Below, one piece after another: positions 21,926 through 32,859 of a stretch of 64,000 nucleotides of DNA. The stretch is from Casuarina equisetifolia (taxonomy: Eukaryota > Streptophyta > Magnoliopsida > Fagales > Casuarinaceae): NCBI GenBank assembly GCA_028551475.1, contig CM052362.1, forward strand, positions 11,531,354 through 11,595,353, given 5' to 3'. The notes under the pieces were generated by a model. The model searched no databases and had not been told where the DNA came from. It saw only the letters and a list, made by a program, of their open reading frames with translations. Both the position numbers and the translations under genes were made by a program. Position 1 is the first letter of the stretch. Every line of letters starts with the position of its first letter.

Positions 21926-24703
21926 TCACGGAACTGGACATCCATCCACTACTACACCAGGGGCTGTAGGGCACATGGCTAAAGGACAGTGGTCTTCCAC
22001 ATCTATCCCCCACCAATCAACTCCATATATATCATTTAGCTGAAGAGCAAAACTTGCTAGGACAGCTAATAAGGCAACCCCCATGTCTATGCCATAAGCT
22101 AATACGTAGTTGTACTTAGTCCACCAGGCTTTGTGTCTTTTATACACAAAGAAGTTGAAGAGAAGAGCGAGTATAGCCCAAGACCAAAAATTCACAGGTC
22201 CAGCAGCTGGCATAGCCAAGCCAGACATGAATATAACGGGCACATTGATGCTTCTAATCCATTCAGCTTTAGGGAAAAGCTGCGAGATAACCCAAAGTAA
22301 TAAAGTAGCAATCGGACCGATCAAAAAGAAATAATATAGATTGCTATACATGCCATCGGGAAAAAAGATGCGACTTGGGCCAACCACTCCCCAAATTACT
22401 GAGGTTGTAAAAGTAACATGCTCTGAGGGACACGTCCATGGGCTGCCTTCTGGTAATTTACCACGTTGACAAATGTCTTTCATAGCTGAGAGTAACCACC
22501 ATGATGTTGAATAACTAACTGTGGAAGTTATGATTGAGCCCAGGACTTGAGCAGCAAACATGTGTTTAGGAGGGATCTTCATGTAATGGGCCAACTTGAC
22601 CTCAGAAAAAATACTGAGAGCATTGTCCATGGACGACACACAAAATGACTTGAAAACCAAGTTTGCTATTGGTCGGCCAGGGTAGAGATAACCTAACAAT
22701 AATTCTGAAGCTAGACCCAAGTTCAAGCTCTGCACAAAATTGAAAATGAGTTAACACTTTTAAGCCCAGAAGGATCATGCTGAGACATTGAACTATAAAT
22801 TGGTTACATAGTCTATACAAAGAAAAGGCAGGATGCTATGACTCACTTGGCCAGTTGTAGCTTGGAGCACGCCGAAAGGAAGAATCAGAACCGCAAGCAT
22901 GAGGCATCCTAACATGATCCCCCAATACGGAAGTTGCAGCTCTTTATTGAATTCTGTGGTAGTGAAAAGTGATACGGCAAGCATGGAAACTACGACGGAA
23001 ACGAACCACCATCGAGGAATACGCTTGTACTTCTTCATAAGTCTATTATGCACATCTCCAGGGTTATCTTTATCAAGTATTGCCATCTTACAATGTCGCC
23101 ACGTGCCCCTACAAACGCACAAAATACATATTTAGTGCCTTTGAAAAAAAAAAAGAGAAAAAAGAGAGTGAAAAATCCATTGACTACCTCCCATAAAATA
23201 TGATAAAATGTGCAAGTGAAGAAGTGACGCTAGCAAGAACGAATCCAAGAGCCAAAAGATAGATGGTACCCAAGTACATCTGCGAGTAATCTTGATATCC
23301 TTTTTCATTGAATGTCAAGTCTTCCTGATTTAAAATTCTAGTGATGTCGTAAACATTGCCAGTTTTGTCATAGAAGTCAGAAGAAAAAAGAGGGAATCGT
23401 TTGGCGTTGTACACGTTCTTCCAGTAGAAGATAGGTGTTAGCACGTAGAGAAACACCACGAACCCCAAAATCATATTAAGAACCGTATTCACGGGGAAAA
23501 CTAATGGGTTTCCGAAAAAGCCAGATATAGCATTCCAATCCAATGCTATTGAACCGATGCCAAACCCACCACGACCTGAGCCTATGATTTGAGGAAACAC
23601 CGAGTTTTGCCATATCCAACAAACGAAGGAAAGCGCACCAATCGAAGGGAAGAAATATCCAGGTACAATTGCGTAGGCAAAGCTTGCAATTGCTGCTATA
23701 CAAAAGAATTGGAGTGTTGTAAGCTGTCCCTTTGTTCTTGGTTCGGCTACATGCAATGCTCTGGCTATCACAAATCGAAGAACATCAGCAACGCATATGC
23801 AAACACAAACAGAAGCATCAACCTACTCAATGCAAGATTACCTGTAAAGGCACACATCAACCAGGCACAAAGGGTACCACATGTAAGGAGAACTTACAAG
23901 GAGCTTCATAAAGATTCCAGCAAAACCATACCCAATCAACTGCATATGTTCAACAATATTATGTTGTAATCAAAGTACAGTTAGAAATTTAAACAGACGA
24001 AAGAAAAAAAGAAAAAAAGAAAGACAAGCTACCTGAGTAGTTTGACACATTAGTAAGCCTGGCCAGAAAGTTATGCTCTTCCCATAGAAAACCTTTGACA
24101 TTGAAAGGATGACAATGGCATATGGGTTAATTAAACCTGAGGTTGCCATGACTGTGGTCAATACATGTTCTTTGATGTTGAAAGGCCCTGGATTCATTGA
24201 GAATGACCAATTTGTCCCCGGAACTCTGATTGGTTTAGTTGGAAGTGTTTTGTCCATCATTTTTCCCCAAGCAAGAATCAACATTTGAACACAACTATTT
24301 GAAATGTATACTGTATTTTGACGATAAAAGAAAAATTGTGTTGAAACAGCAAGCAGTACACAAGTAATAGGTCCAATAATCCATGTTCGAAATGTTAGTG
24401 TTGGCAATGTGTAGTTGTCGGTGATTGGAACTACTAGTCTCACTTGCTCTATTGGAGAATCATTGATTTCTTCTTCTGCATCCAAAAACTAAATTTTACG
24501 ATGAATAAATGTAATTATGTAAGTCAAAGCGTGAATACATTTACAACTTCAAATTTACCAATCACGTACATGCATCACACACTCGTCATCAAACATCCAC
24601 ATTTACAGCCCAACGAAAACTCGTACCAGCAAATATTGAAAAGATATGATATACCTTCATCCTTATGCGTCTGACGTGACAGATGGAATTCAGTGTTGCT
24701 CAT
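21926..24703 (-). CDS. Oligopeptide transporter (OPT family), copy 1
   Basis: Predicted proton-coupled membrane transporter of the plant OPT (PT clade) family, which moves small peptides, glutathione or metal chelates across the plasma membrane; the substrate cannot be told here. Six exons joined by hand at GT-AG sites: 24703-24655, 24475-24033, 23939-23842, 23760-23188, 23108-22847, 22729-21926, giving 742 residues with no stop. The acidic N-terminus leads to SPIEQVRLVVPITD (residues about 23-36). The family NPG motif (SMNPGPFNIKEH) is at 111-113 and the KIPPR-type motif is KIPPK at 526-530. Hydrophobic segments run throughout, and the tail ends DHCPLAMCPTAP plus GCPVP, as in plant OPTs. The start was chosen because the 16-residue first exon splices in phase and is conserved in copy 2; the TTG-initiated frame at 24485 is not a start. 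Length is normal for the family. Confidence 0.93.
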
Positions 24704-24834
24704 TGTCTATTCTAAGTAGACAGCATAAAGGATTCAAATTCAATGTACTAAAAACCGATGGTTTGGGAAGTAATTGGTTGTGAAGTTGAAACTTATTACA
24801 ACAATAAAAAATGCTTCAGAAGAAAAGAGAAATG

Positions 24835-24841
<7 letters not shown>

Positions 24842-24903
<62 letters not shown>
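24842..24903. repeat. (GA)n microsatellite in the probable 5' leader of OPT copy 1
   Basis: About 31 uninterrupted GA units, (TC)n on the gene strand, between the TATA-like site and the ATG. Copy 2 lacks it. Overlapping ORFs on both strands are artefacts of the repeat. Confidence 0.95.
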
Positions 24904-24907
<4 letters not shown>

Positions 24908-24964
24908 AGGTTCCTTTCTTCTGAATAAATGGGACGATCAAGCAATAAGGCCTTCAGACAAGCG

Positions 24965-24974
24965 TTATATAGAC
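24965..24974 (-). promoter_or_regulatory. TATA-like box of OPT copy 1
   Basis: CTATATAACG on the minus strand, about 265 bases before the ATG, in a block conserved with copy 2 (39569-39578). Transcription start would be near 24935; inferred from position only. Confidence 0.45.
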
Positions 24975-26050
24975 ACATGCAAACTAAAAAAAAGTTGTTA
25001 TTTCTACCGCTCAATATATTGTCCACATGCAAATGTGAGCAGGTTCCGTTTTGTAAGGAAAAGAGACCATTTTTAGCAGTCATATACAAAGTGCCAACGA
25101 CATGAAGACAACTATATTAGATGTGTGCAGAGAGCTGAAAGGAAGAAAGGGAAAAAAAAGTCTTTCCAGATGTCTTAATAAGAATGTCTAGTTCACTAGT
25201 TCTATGTTTAAACATCCCAATTATGGACTTTTGCTACGAAAAGTGATCCAGGTTCTTTGAACGTTCCTTTTTCTAGAAATAAATTCTATCATTCATATCT
25301 GTAGTCTTTAGTCTTACGGAATCTGAATGGACGGTGAAATTATTTTTTTAAAACTTAATCTATTAATCTCTGTCCGGCTCAAATGTTATTTTTAGTATCA
25401 TGGAAACTAGAGAATTTAATTTATTTAAAACCTCGGTGTTAGTTGGTCTCGCCAGTAAAAGGCGCTAGCTTAGAGGTTAGACAAAACATACTGGTCTTTG
25501 ACTCATTCTTATGTTCGAATATAAACCCATCCCAAGTGATGAGGGCTCAATTGGACATGATAGTAGTGCAATCGCCAAAAACAAGTCAAAGAAACAATTT
25601 TAAAAAGTTAAGAAAGTTAAATTTTTTACGGTTTTTCTCTATTTGTTTCAAAGAAATTTCATTTTTGTGTTATCAAGCCTTTTAAATTAGTTTGGTTCAA
25701 TTATCAAGATTCTTTTATTATCCCTTTTTTTTTTTGTTCTTACGAACAGTAACTAGAATACATAAGGAGAGTAGGATGTTTAGAGAAGGGAGAAAGGTTC
25801 TAGAGAAAGTTTATTTACTTTTATTATTTTTATTGCATATATATATATATATATATGGAAATTGTACACGTATTATCAATACCCATAAACTTATTTTTAA
25901 GTGTGACATAACGATAATCCTTACAGCCCCACCAAATTCTTTTTTATTTTTTAATTTTTTTTTAATTTTTTTTATATCTTTGATCTTGCTGGTTAATATT
26001 TGGTAGCCTATTGGCACGACTGACTAAAGAGAAAGAAATCTTCGGATAAG
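24975..26050 (-). other. Upstream region of OPT copy 1, duplicated
   Basis: Collinear with 39580-40730: shared blocks include GGTTCCGTTTTGTAAGGAAA, GAAGACAAC, GACTCATTCTTAT and CTATTGGCAC. The region also has a (TA)n stretch near 25837-25857. The ORFs at 25443-25685 and 25692-26006 are chance frames in this flank. Confidence 0.7.
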
Positions 26051-27194
26051 CTTGATTCTTTTGATCAATTAATAGCCTAGATTGCACATTATTAGTGAGC
26101 ACACTAAGCATGTACTTGACTATCCATCTATATCTCATAATATCACTAATACAGATTCGTCGGAGATTCCACTTCCACCCTCAGATCAGCTTGATTCTGC
26201 TTCCCTTCCCTGATGGGTTTCACTACCAAGCAATTATGCTTGACACACAGCCATCACTCAGATGTTCCATTAGCCTATCACGGCAAACACAACCACTGTA
26301 AGATGTGCATTATCATTAGTTATGTAAGTGAAAATAGACTATTCATTTGATAAATTGTAGGTAAATCTTCATATGGAGATCTACATGAGTCTTCCAACAA
26401 GAGATCTAAACAAGAAGGGAAACAAGGTATTTAGACTTTGAAATTATTAGTATGAGTTGAAGTAAGGGTCTAGGTAGTGCCTAAGTTCATAGAAGCATTA
26501 CTAGCAACAAGGTATCAATGGTTTATGTGATACTACTTATTCACCAATGAAAATGAGGGAAGATGACCTACGGTGATAATCTACATTAATGATGCTGGGA
26601 TATTTGGATTAATATTTTTTATGATGATTGATATTAATACTTGGATTAATATATCTATGGCCTTAACTATTTTTGTTGAACAAGATATGCGGAAGATCCA
26701 TCATTGAAATCTAGTTTAGCCCCGCGCCCAATTCTAGTCTAGTCCTTGTGAATTAAGCACATGCAAGTTAAAAAACGCCCAGCCACAAGACTTGACTAGG
26801 CAAGAAAATTGGAAGAAGTCCAACGAGGCCTGTGCGGAAAGAAGACAAAACAGCCACAATGTTTGACTCAAATTAGAAGAAGGAAAAGAGAGTGAAACGC
26901 GTGAAACTTGCAAGCCTATGTTCTCGCTAATGTGGTCGTGGTAAACGAATGAAGCTGCATCTTCAATGGGTCCAGTCGCTCCCGCTTGTTCGCGTAGGAT
27001 CAGCCCACGTCCAAGACTGCATACACATGGAAATCTACAAACTTGGCTGGAAACTTTCCTCAACGACATCGTGCTGATTAGTTTGAAGAAGCTCTCCGTG
27101 CAAGGAGGCAAAAAAAAAATCCCTAGCGTCGTCCTCATTTCAAATCCGATTGTTCTGACAAGTGAGAGATGATGAAAAAGAAATTTGTTCTAAA
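26051..27194. other. Unassigned sequence between OPT relics
   Basis: About 26700-27180 is less AT-rich than its surroundings and open on both strands (minus 134 residues, plus 68), but neither product resembles a known family or has a clear leader. Could be an old exon or chance. Confidence 0.3.
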
Positions 27195-27846
27195 CCAAAA
27201 GAGTAGTCAGTTTTAAAGACCTGATTACATCCCTCTTTTTAGATTACCATATACCTAACACAAGCCTCAATTATGTTGTCCATGAAAAGAGACAACTTCC
27301 GATGTATCTTAGCCATTGTGCTCATCATTATCAATTGTTGCTTCGCTTCTCCATTCCAAACTAGTTTAAGTCACTAGTTTGTTTGCGATCTAACTCATTT
27401 TCTACGCTTCAATGCATCAAGTAACACAAGAGTATATCCTTAGGGTGAGCCAAAAAGTCTTTGGACATTGATAGTAAAAGTTGAACTGAGATGAAATTGA
27501 AAGAGTTCAAAGTGAAGTAATTATGAACTTAATGTGGTTACAAGAAATATCTTTTACAGTAACAACAATGGATCAAGGGACAAACTATGTATAACCTATC
27601 CATCCATCCTAAAGGAAATCCATGCTTGTAGAACTAGACATCCACCCCTGTCACACTAAACTCTATTGGGCACATGGTTAGAGGACAATGGTGACCCGCA
27701 TCTAGAATCCACCAATTGACTCCATATATATCACGTAGCTAAAGAGTGAAACTTGCTAGGGATAACTTATAAGGCATTCCCTTGTCCATCCCATAAGCAA
27801 ATACATAATTGAACTTAGTCAACTAGGCTTTATGTCTTTTATAGAA
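27195..27846 (-). pseudogene. OPT 3' fragment (third copy) with its 3' flank
   Basis: 27622-27846 corresponds to the last about 75 residues of OPT exon 6: on the minus strand KRHKA, TKFNYVFAYGMDKGM, DIYGVNWW and HHCPLTMCP are readable, with stops where Trp and Gln codons stood and small indels. 27195-27621 matches the 3' flank of copy 1 (21480-21925). Upstream exons are absent: similarity stops abruptly at 27846. It is a dead, truncated member of the tandem array. Confidence 0.85.
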
Positions 27847-27922
27847 ACAACAACTTATTAGGGGACAAACTATGCATAAGCTAGCCATCATATGAACAAC
27901 AATTCATCCAAAATAGTAAATT
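27847..27922 (-). repeat. Second, displaced piece of the OPT 3' flank
   Basis: GGGACAAACTATGCATAAGC and the following bases match the flank at about 21876-21912 (GGGACAAACTATGCATAATC) and the one at 27578, but here they lie upstream, in gene direction, of the exon-6 fragment. This indicates a rearranged junction. It ends at the Copia 3' LTR. Confidence 0.6.
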
Positions 27923-28253
27923 TGAACGACTAACAACACCATGAAGAGCAAAACAACAACTTAAAGCTGAAACGGTTTGCCAAAACTAAAATAAAGAGAG
28001 ATTGTAGAAGAAAGGAAATGTCAAAAGCCTAGTTAAGTATGAATCTCTGGTTATGGATTCTTACCCAAAATATAATCCTAAGACTTAAATAAATTTTATA
28101 CAATTACTATAAATAGATTTGGAAAGAATTGGGTGGAATTAGGGGTGCATGTTGATGTGGTGAGATGTGTGATGATGTGGCCATAGTGCACTAATGTGGA
28201 AGTCAAAGTTAAAATGGTGCAAGTCATTAGTGCCAACCTTGTACTCTTTGACA
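27923..28253 (-). repeat. 3' LTR of the Copia element
   Basis: Aligns with 32482-32859 (ACCATGAAGAG; GGCTTGCC versus GGTTTGCC; CAAAACTAAAA; CATGTTGATGTGG; AATGTGGAAGTCAAAG). In gene direction it would start TGTCAAAG and end TTCA. The ORFs at 28096-28333 are degenerate coding/LTR shadows. Confidence 0.7.
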
Positions 28254-31200
28254 TCCTTATGCAAATTAATGTGGTAATATAGACTATAAGGGACAAAAAT
28301 AAGTAAACAAAGACCTTTCATAAAGATGTTCACAAGTTGATCATTGGATGAAATGAAGTGGATGATAGTTGACCTTGAATGAAATGCTCTTGAATAAAGT
28401 GGTAATCAATCTCCATATGTTTGATGCAAGCATAAGGCACTGAGTTTATGGTGAGGTATAAAGTAGAGAGGTTGTCACACTATAGAGTATGTGGATGCTC
28501 TAGAGAGGAATGTGGGTTAGAAAGAAGATACTCAGTCCACATGATCTCAATTGGCTAATATAAACACTTATACTTCATTTATGTGCTAGATAAGACAATT
28601 TGTTGCTTGCAAAAATAGTAAAAGATGAGATTATGATCCTTAAAATACAAAAACCACCAACTAATCATTGATCATTGTGACCACTAGCTTATCTAACATC
28701 AAAGAATTTGTAAAGAGCTATAGAAACACCAAAATTGAGGAGAATACCAAGTTGGGTTATGTCAGCGAGATAATGAAGGATGCACTCAAATGTTTTTTGA
28801 TAAGCAATAATGGAAGCATGACAAAATTGATGCACAATGTTAAATGAGAAGGCCATGTTTGGCAATTGAGAGTTTGGTACTATAAGGTACCCATGATGCT
28901 TTGGTACAATAGAAGAGAAAGAAGTAGGTCACCTTCTTAATGGAAAGGGGTTTATTAATGGAGCATAGGGTGGAGACCACCTAAGGAATTATTCATCTTA
29001 GCCCAACCAAGAATACCCAATCTGAACTTGGCTTAATAAGAAAAAAAGACCTCTTTTAGGGTAGGTTGAACCTTAACTATGAGAAAATAATGAATTAGCC
29101 TTAAGTACTTGATAGAAAATTAAGCATGAAGCACTATAGGAAGATTAAAGAAATGAGCATTAGGAGAGCTAGTAGGATGATGTTGTTGACATAAACCTAG
29201 TGAATATGCTAAATAGATGAGCATGAATGGTAAACAATAACTATCAACAACAAAGATCATAAGCCCTAGTTGTGTTAAGAAAGTGTTAAATTGTCGAGGC
29301 TAAACAAAAGGAGATTTTTTAAGCCCATGTAGAGATTGATGAAAATGACAAATGTTATATGGATGAAAGGGGTTAACAAAATTAAGGGGCTAGACCATTT
29401 ATGCCTCCTCATTAAGAAAACCATGTAAGAAGAGTATCTAGTTATCAAGCTAATGAATAGGCCATCCATAATAAAAGGCAATAGCCAAGATAGTGCAAAT
29501 TATAATGGGCTTGGTTGTCAGGCTAAAGGTCTTAGTGAAATCAATTGTAGCATATTAATGAAAACCTTTCAACATAGGCTGAGCATTGTACTACTTAAGA
29601 ATATCATCAAACAGAAGCTTGTCCTTGTATAACAACTTGCAACCAAAAGGTCAAGCATAAAGGGGTTTTATGACGAGCTCCTAAGTATTATTGCATATAA
29701 TGCCAAAGTGCTTTGTAACCATTATGTTGTGCTAGTGAGGATCTTTAGGTAGCAAGAAGGCTAAACATATCGATGAGCATTGGCAATGAAGGCAAAAGTG
29801 TTCTTTCAAGTTAACATATGTACCGTTTCAAACTTGAGTAACCATCTAATGATCATGAATGAGAGGATTTAAGGTCATGTAAGATGGTAGGGAAAGTAGC
29901 AGAGTAGGTGCAAAAGGCTTAAAAGGTTAGGTAATTGTAACATCAATGGGAATTAATGAAAAAGTAGATGCAAGTTTCATAGGCATTGGCATTAGAGGTG
30001 GTGGTAATGGTAAAAATATTGATAAGGGATTAGAAGGTTGCCTAATGAAAAGAAGCACTATGTTTTAAGGAAATCAAGCTCTATAAAAAATGGAATCTAC
30101 TACAATATAAAATTTCTATGTCATGAGACAAAAGCAAGGATAGCTTTAAGATGAAGAAAGGTAGCCTAAAAAGATGCACTCTTAATAGCACAAAGCTAAC
30201 TTATGGTGTATATAGGACTACAAGTAGAATTGCAAAACCAAAAGCTTGTAAGGCAAAGAGTTATGAGGAGTATGAAAGGAAACCTATCAAGGTGAAAGAT
30301 GTCTAATGATTGGGGAGGACAAGTGAATGGTTAAGAATATATTTGTCTTGAATACAAACTCTTAAAAGGATAAAGCAATGGAAATATGATCCATCATAGA
30401 AAATCCGATCTCCACAATATGTAGATGTTGGTGCTTAACTATCCCATTCTAGAAAGGAGAATAAAGGTATATGACATGCTGATAGGTAAGGTGCATCCAT
30501 AATGCTAAGGATAAAAACTCAGGGCACTATCACATTAGATGGCTTGTAGCCTACACTAAAAGTTAGGTTTTCATAAATTTATGAAATTCAATAAAAATAT
30601 TAAGAAATTTAGAGAGGGAAGTAAAAGAATAGAATTGGAGAAATATAAGTACTTATTAATAAAATGCAATAATATTTATGACCATTTAATGACATTATAA
30701 TAAATAAGCCCTAAACATTAAAATAAACATGCTGAGAGGAATAAGATAACCTAGGGTTGGTAGGAAGATGGGAAAAATAATGGCTCTTACTAAGAGTGCA
30801 CACAATACAAAAGGACTAACTTAAGCTAATAAAATTGGTATGTGTGGATTGAAAAAGCCAAACTAAAGTGTTAAAGAAGGCATTCCCTAAATGGTGATGC
30901 CATAGGGAAATGGAGTTAACATTGGATACAATGAAAGTAAAAAAAAATAATGAGAAGCCAAATCATGAAAAATGGAAAGGACCATGATCAAGTTGACCAT
31001 GAAGAACAATTTGTCCAATGCATAAAGAAATAGTAATAAAATGAGAATCATAGAATAATAAGACACATAAGCTATTAAGGATAAATTTAGAAATAAATAA
31101 CAACTTCTTGATAATAGATGCTACAATTAACACAAAAAAAGTAAAGTAAAAAAAAGGATACAAAGGTGCTTGTATGGGTGATAGGGAGAAAAGCATCATT

Positions 31201-32465
31201 ACTCACTATGAGTTGTTAAAGGCTCATATACAAAGTAGGAAAGAAAAAGGCACATGGAGTGTTAGTGACATTGTGGAGTCCCAAAGTTAGTGTTCCATGA
31301 GGTAGTAGCTTGTATGAAGGGTGGAGAAGGGATAACAAGGGAAAAGTTGGTAATTAAGGGAGGTAAAGTAATTAACTAGTGGAATTGGGCTTGGGAGTTA
31401 GGTAGGAGATGGATAATAGGTGAAAAGGATATTAGGATGGAGTTTCTAGGAGTTGCATAATAAGCCTATAAAGGAGTAGAGATGAATTGTGAGTTAAAAC
31501 ACACTAAAAAATTCATCATTACATGACTTAAGGTAGCTATAAAGCTAACTAAATGGGCCATTGTGCTAATGATAGCACCCTTCATGTTAGTTTTGGTGGC
31601 CAATTAAGAAGGAATGGGTAAAAGACTAGTTAGGATGGCCCAAATTTGTTTGAGTTAGGTGAGGAAAGAGAGAGGCTAGAAGGTTGGTTGCTTAGGAGCC
31701 AAATTGGCCTAGGTAGATAGCAAAGGTAGTGGTCAAAGGCAAGTTGACATCAATTGTTAGATCTAGCCTTCCTTCATAAAAGGCTGTGTAAGGCATCCCA
31801 AAGTTAATGGCTGGGTTTAGGAATGAACAAATATGGTGATGACAAAAGTAGAAAACTTATTGTTAAGGCCTTAGAAGAGGTGGATGTGATATTCTATGAG
31901 AGGTTGGTTTACTAATCACTTGAATTTAATAAAAAAAGGGGTAAAAAATTACTAAATGTATTCAATCACCAAGAAATTTCATTGTCTAATTGCCTAGGTA
32001 AGAATAGCAACCTATGTAATAAATTGAAAAATGTTTGACACAGTAACATAAGCTAAATGGAGGTTGAATTACTGTAATTAAATAGTTGGGTTATTATGGA
32101 TTTGGAAAAAATTGCTAGCAAGTAACAAAGTATGGTTTAGTCACATATGACCTAGGTGAGCTTAGAGATTAAGATGACTATCAATAAGGTGGCAATTTAG
32201 GGATATGGTAGAAACTATAAAAGAGGAGGCTTAGAGCCCATCCACAACAAACATAAAATGGTTGGCTTTAAGGAAAAGGACAAGTAATATTTTCTAGACT
32301 ACAAAATTAATTCCATAAAATCTTTCTTCAATGATAGGGGAGGAACAAAGGGCATTGTTACTAAGTTAGAAGGAGAAACTATGGTGAGAGATTAAGTGGA
32401 AAAAGGAATCCAAGGAGGCCATTCAAAAATATAGAAATTGGGTTGAATAAGGTCTCATGTCGATA
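28254..32465 (-). pseudogene. Copia polyprotein relic (gag to RNase H)
   Basis: Readable blocks on the minus strand. At 31190-30963 a protease/pre-integrase part resembles LLFISKFILNSL then DSHFITISLCIGQIVLHG. At about 29480-28900 the RT core includes GWPIH, LDN, LFLHGFLNEE and VYVNNIIL (YVDD degraded to YVNN). At about 28560-28310 RNase H and the tail include KHMEIDYHFIQEH. Catalytic residues are lost in RT and many stops are present, so there is no function. Confidence 0.75.
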
Positions 32466-32477
32466 GCATCAATACCA
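32466..32477 (-). other. Copia primer-binding site (initiator Met-tRNA type)
   Basis: On the minus strand TGGTATTGATGC follows the 5' LTR end after four bases; plant Copia elements usually have TGGTATCAGAGC here. Confidence 0.65.
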
Positions 32478-32481
32478 GGTT

Positions 32482-32859
32482 TGAAGGATCGAAAATACCA
32501 TGAAGAGACAAATGGCCCATGGAAGCCAAATATGGCTTGCCAAAACTAAAACAAACAAACATTAAATAAGAAAGAAAATATCCCAAAAATTAGCTGAGTA
32601 CAAATTTATGCTTATTGATTCTCGCCCAAAATACAACCTTAAAACATGAATCTATTTTATAAAATTATTATAAACAAATTTGGATAGAATCAATTGGATT
32701 TGTAGGTGCCATCGTTAGCTTGCTATGCTAGAGTTTCATATAAGAGGAACAAAGGCACATGAGAGGAAAGACACATGTTGATGTGGCCCTACCATGCTAA
32801 TGTGGAAATCAAAGCTAACATGGCATAGGTCTCCAATGCTAGCATGACATTCTTTAATG
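32482..32859 (-). repeat. 5' LTR of the Copia element
   Basis: Partner of 27923-28253, with an extra about 45 bp around 32705-32755. The lower border is set by TG at 32482 next to the primer site; the upper border is approximate. Confidence 0.65.

Larger units (their letters stand above)
27923..32859 (-). mobile_element. Ty1/Copia retrotransposon, nearly full length but dead
   Basis: Minus-strand element of about 4.9 kb with LTRs at both ends, a Met-tRNA-type primer site next to the 5' LTR, and Copia coding blocks in the right order (protease/pre-integrase, RT, RNase H). Stops occur every few dozen codons in all frames. No TSD was recognised, because the outer edge at 32859 is blurred by divergence. 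It lies between the OPT pseudogene and a LINE, i.e. between the two intact OPT genes. Confidence 0.8.

Noticed and set aside
22110..22334. Plus-strand ORF inside OPT exon 6, repeated at 36783-37007
   Set aside because: Antisense shadow of conserved coding sequence; its conservation follows from the OPT protein. The same holds for 22899-23135, 23589-23969 and 37566-37841.
23970..24485. OPT start at the TTG-initiated frame near 24485
   Set aside because: There is no ATG. A 49-nt first exon with ATG at 24703 splices in phase and is conserved in copy 2.
24774..25089. Two opposite ORFs of about 100 residues
   Set aside because: They are translations of the (GA)n microsatellite as Arg-Glu and Ser-Leu repeats.
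26734..27138. 134-residue minus-strand ORF as a gene
   Set aside because: No recognisable domain; the opposite strand is also open in part; no leader or splice context. Left as unassigned.
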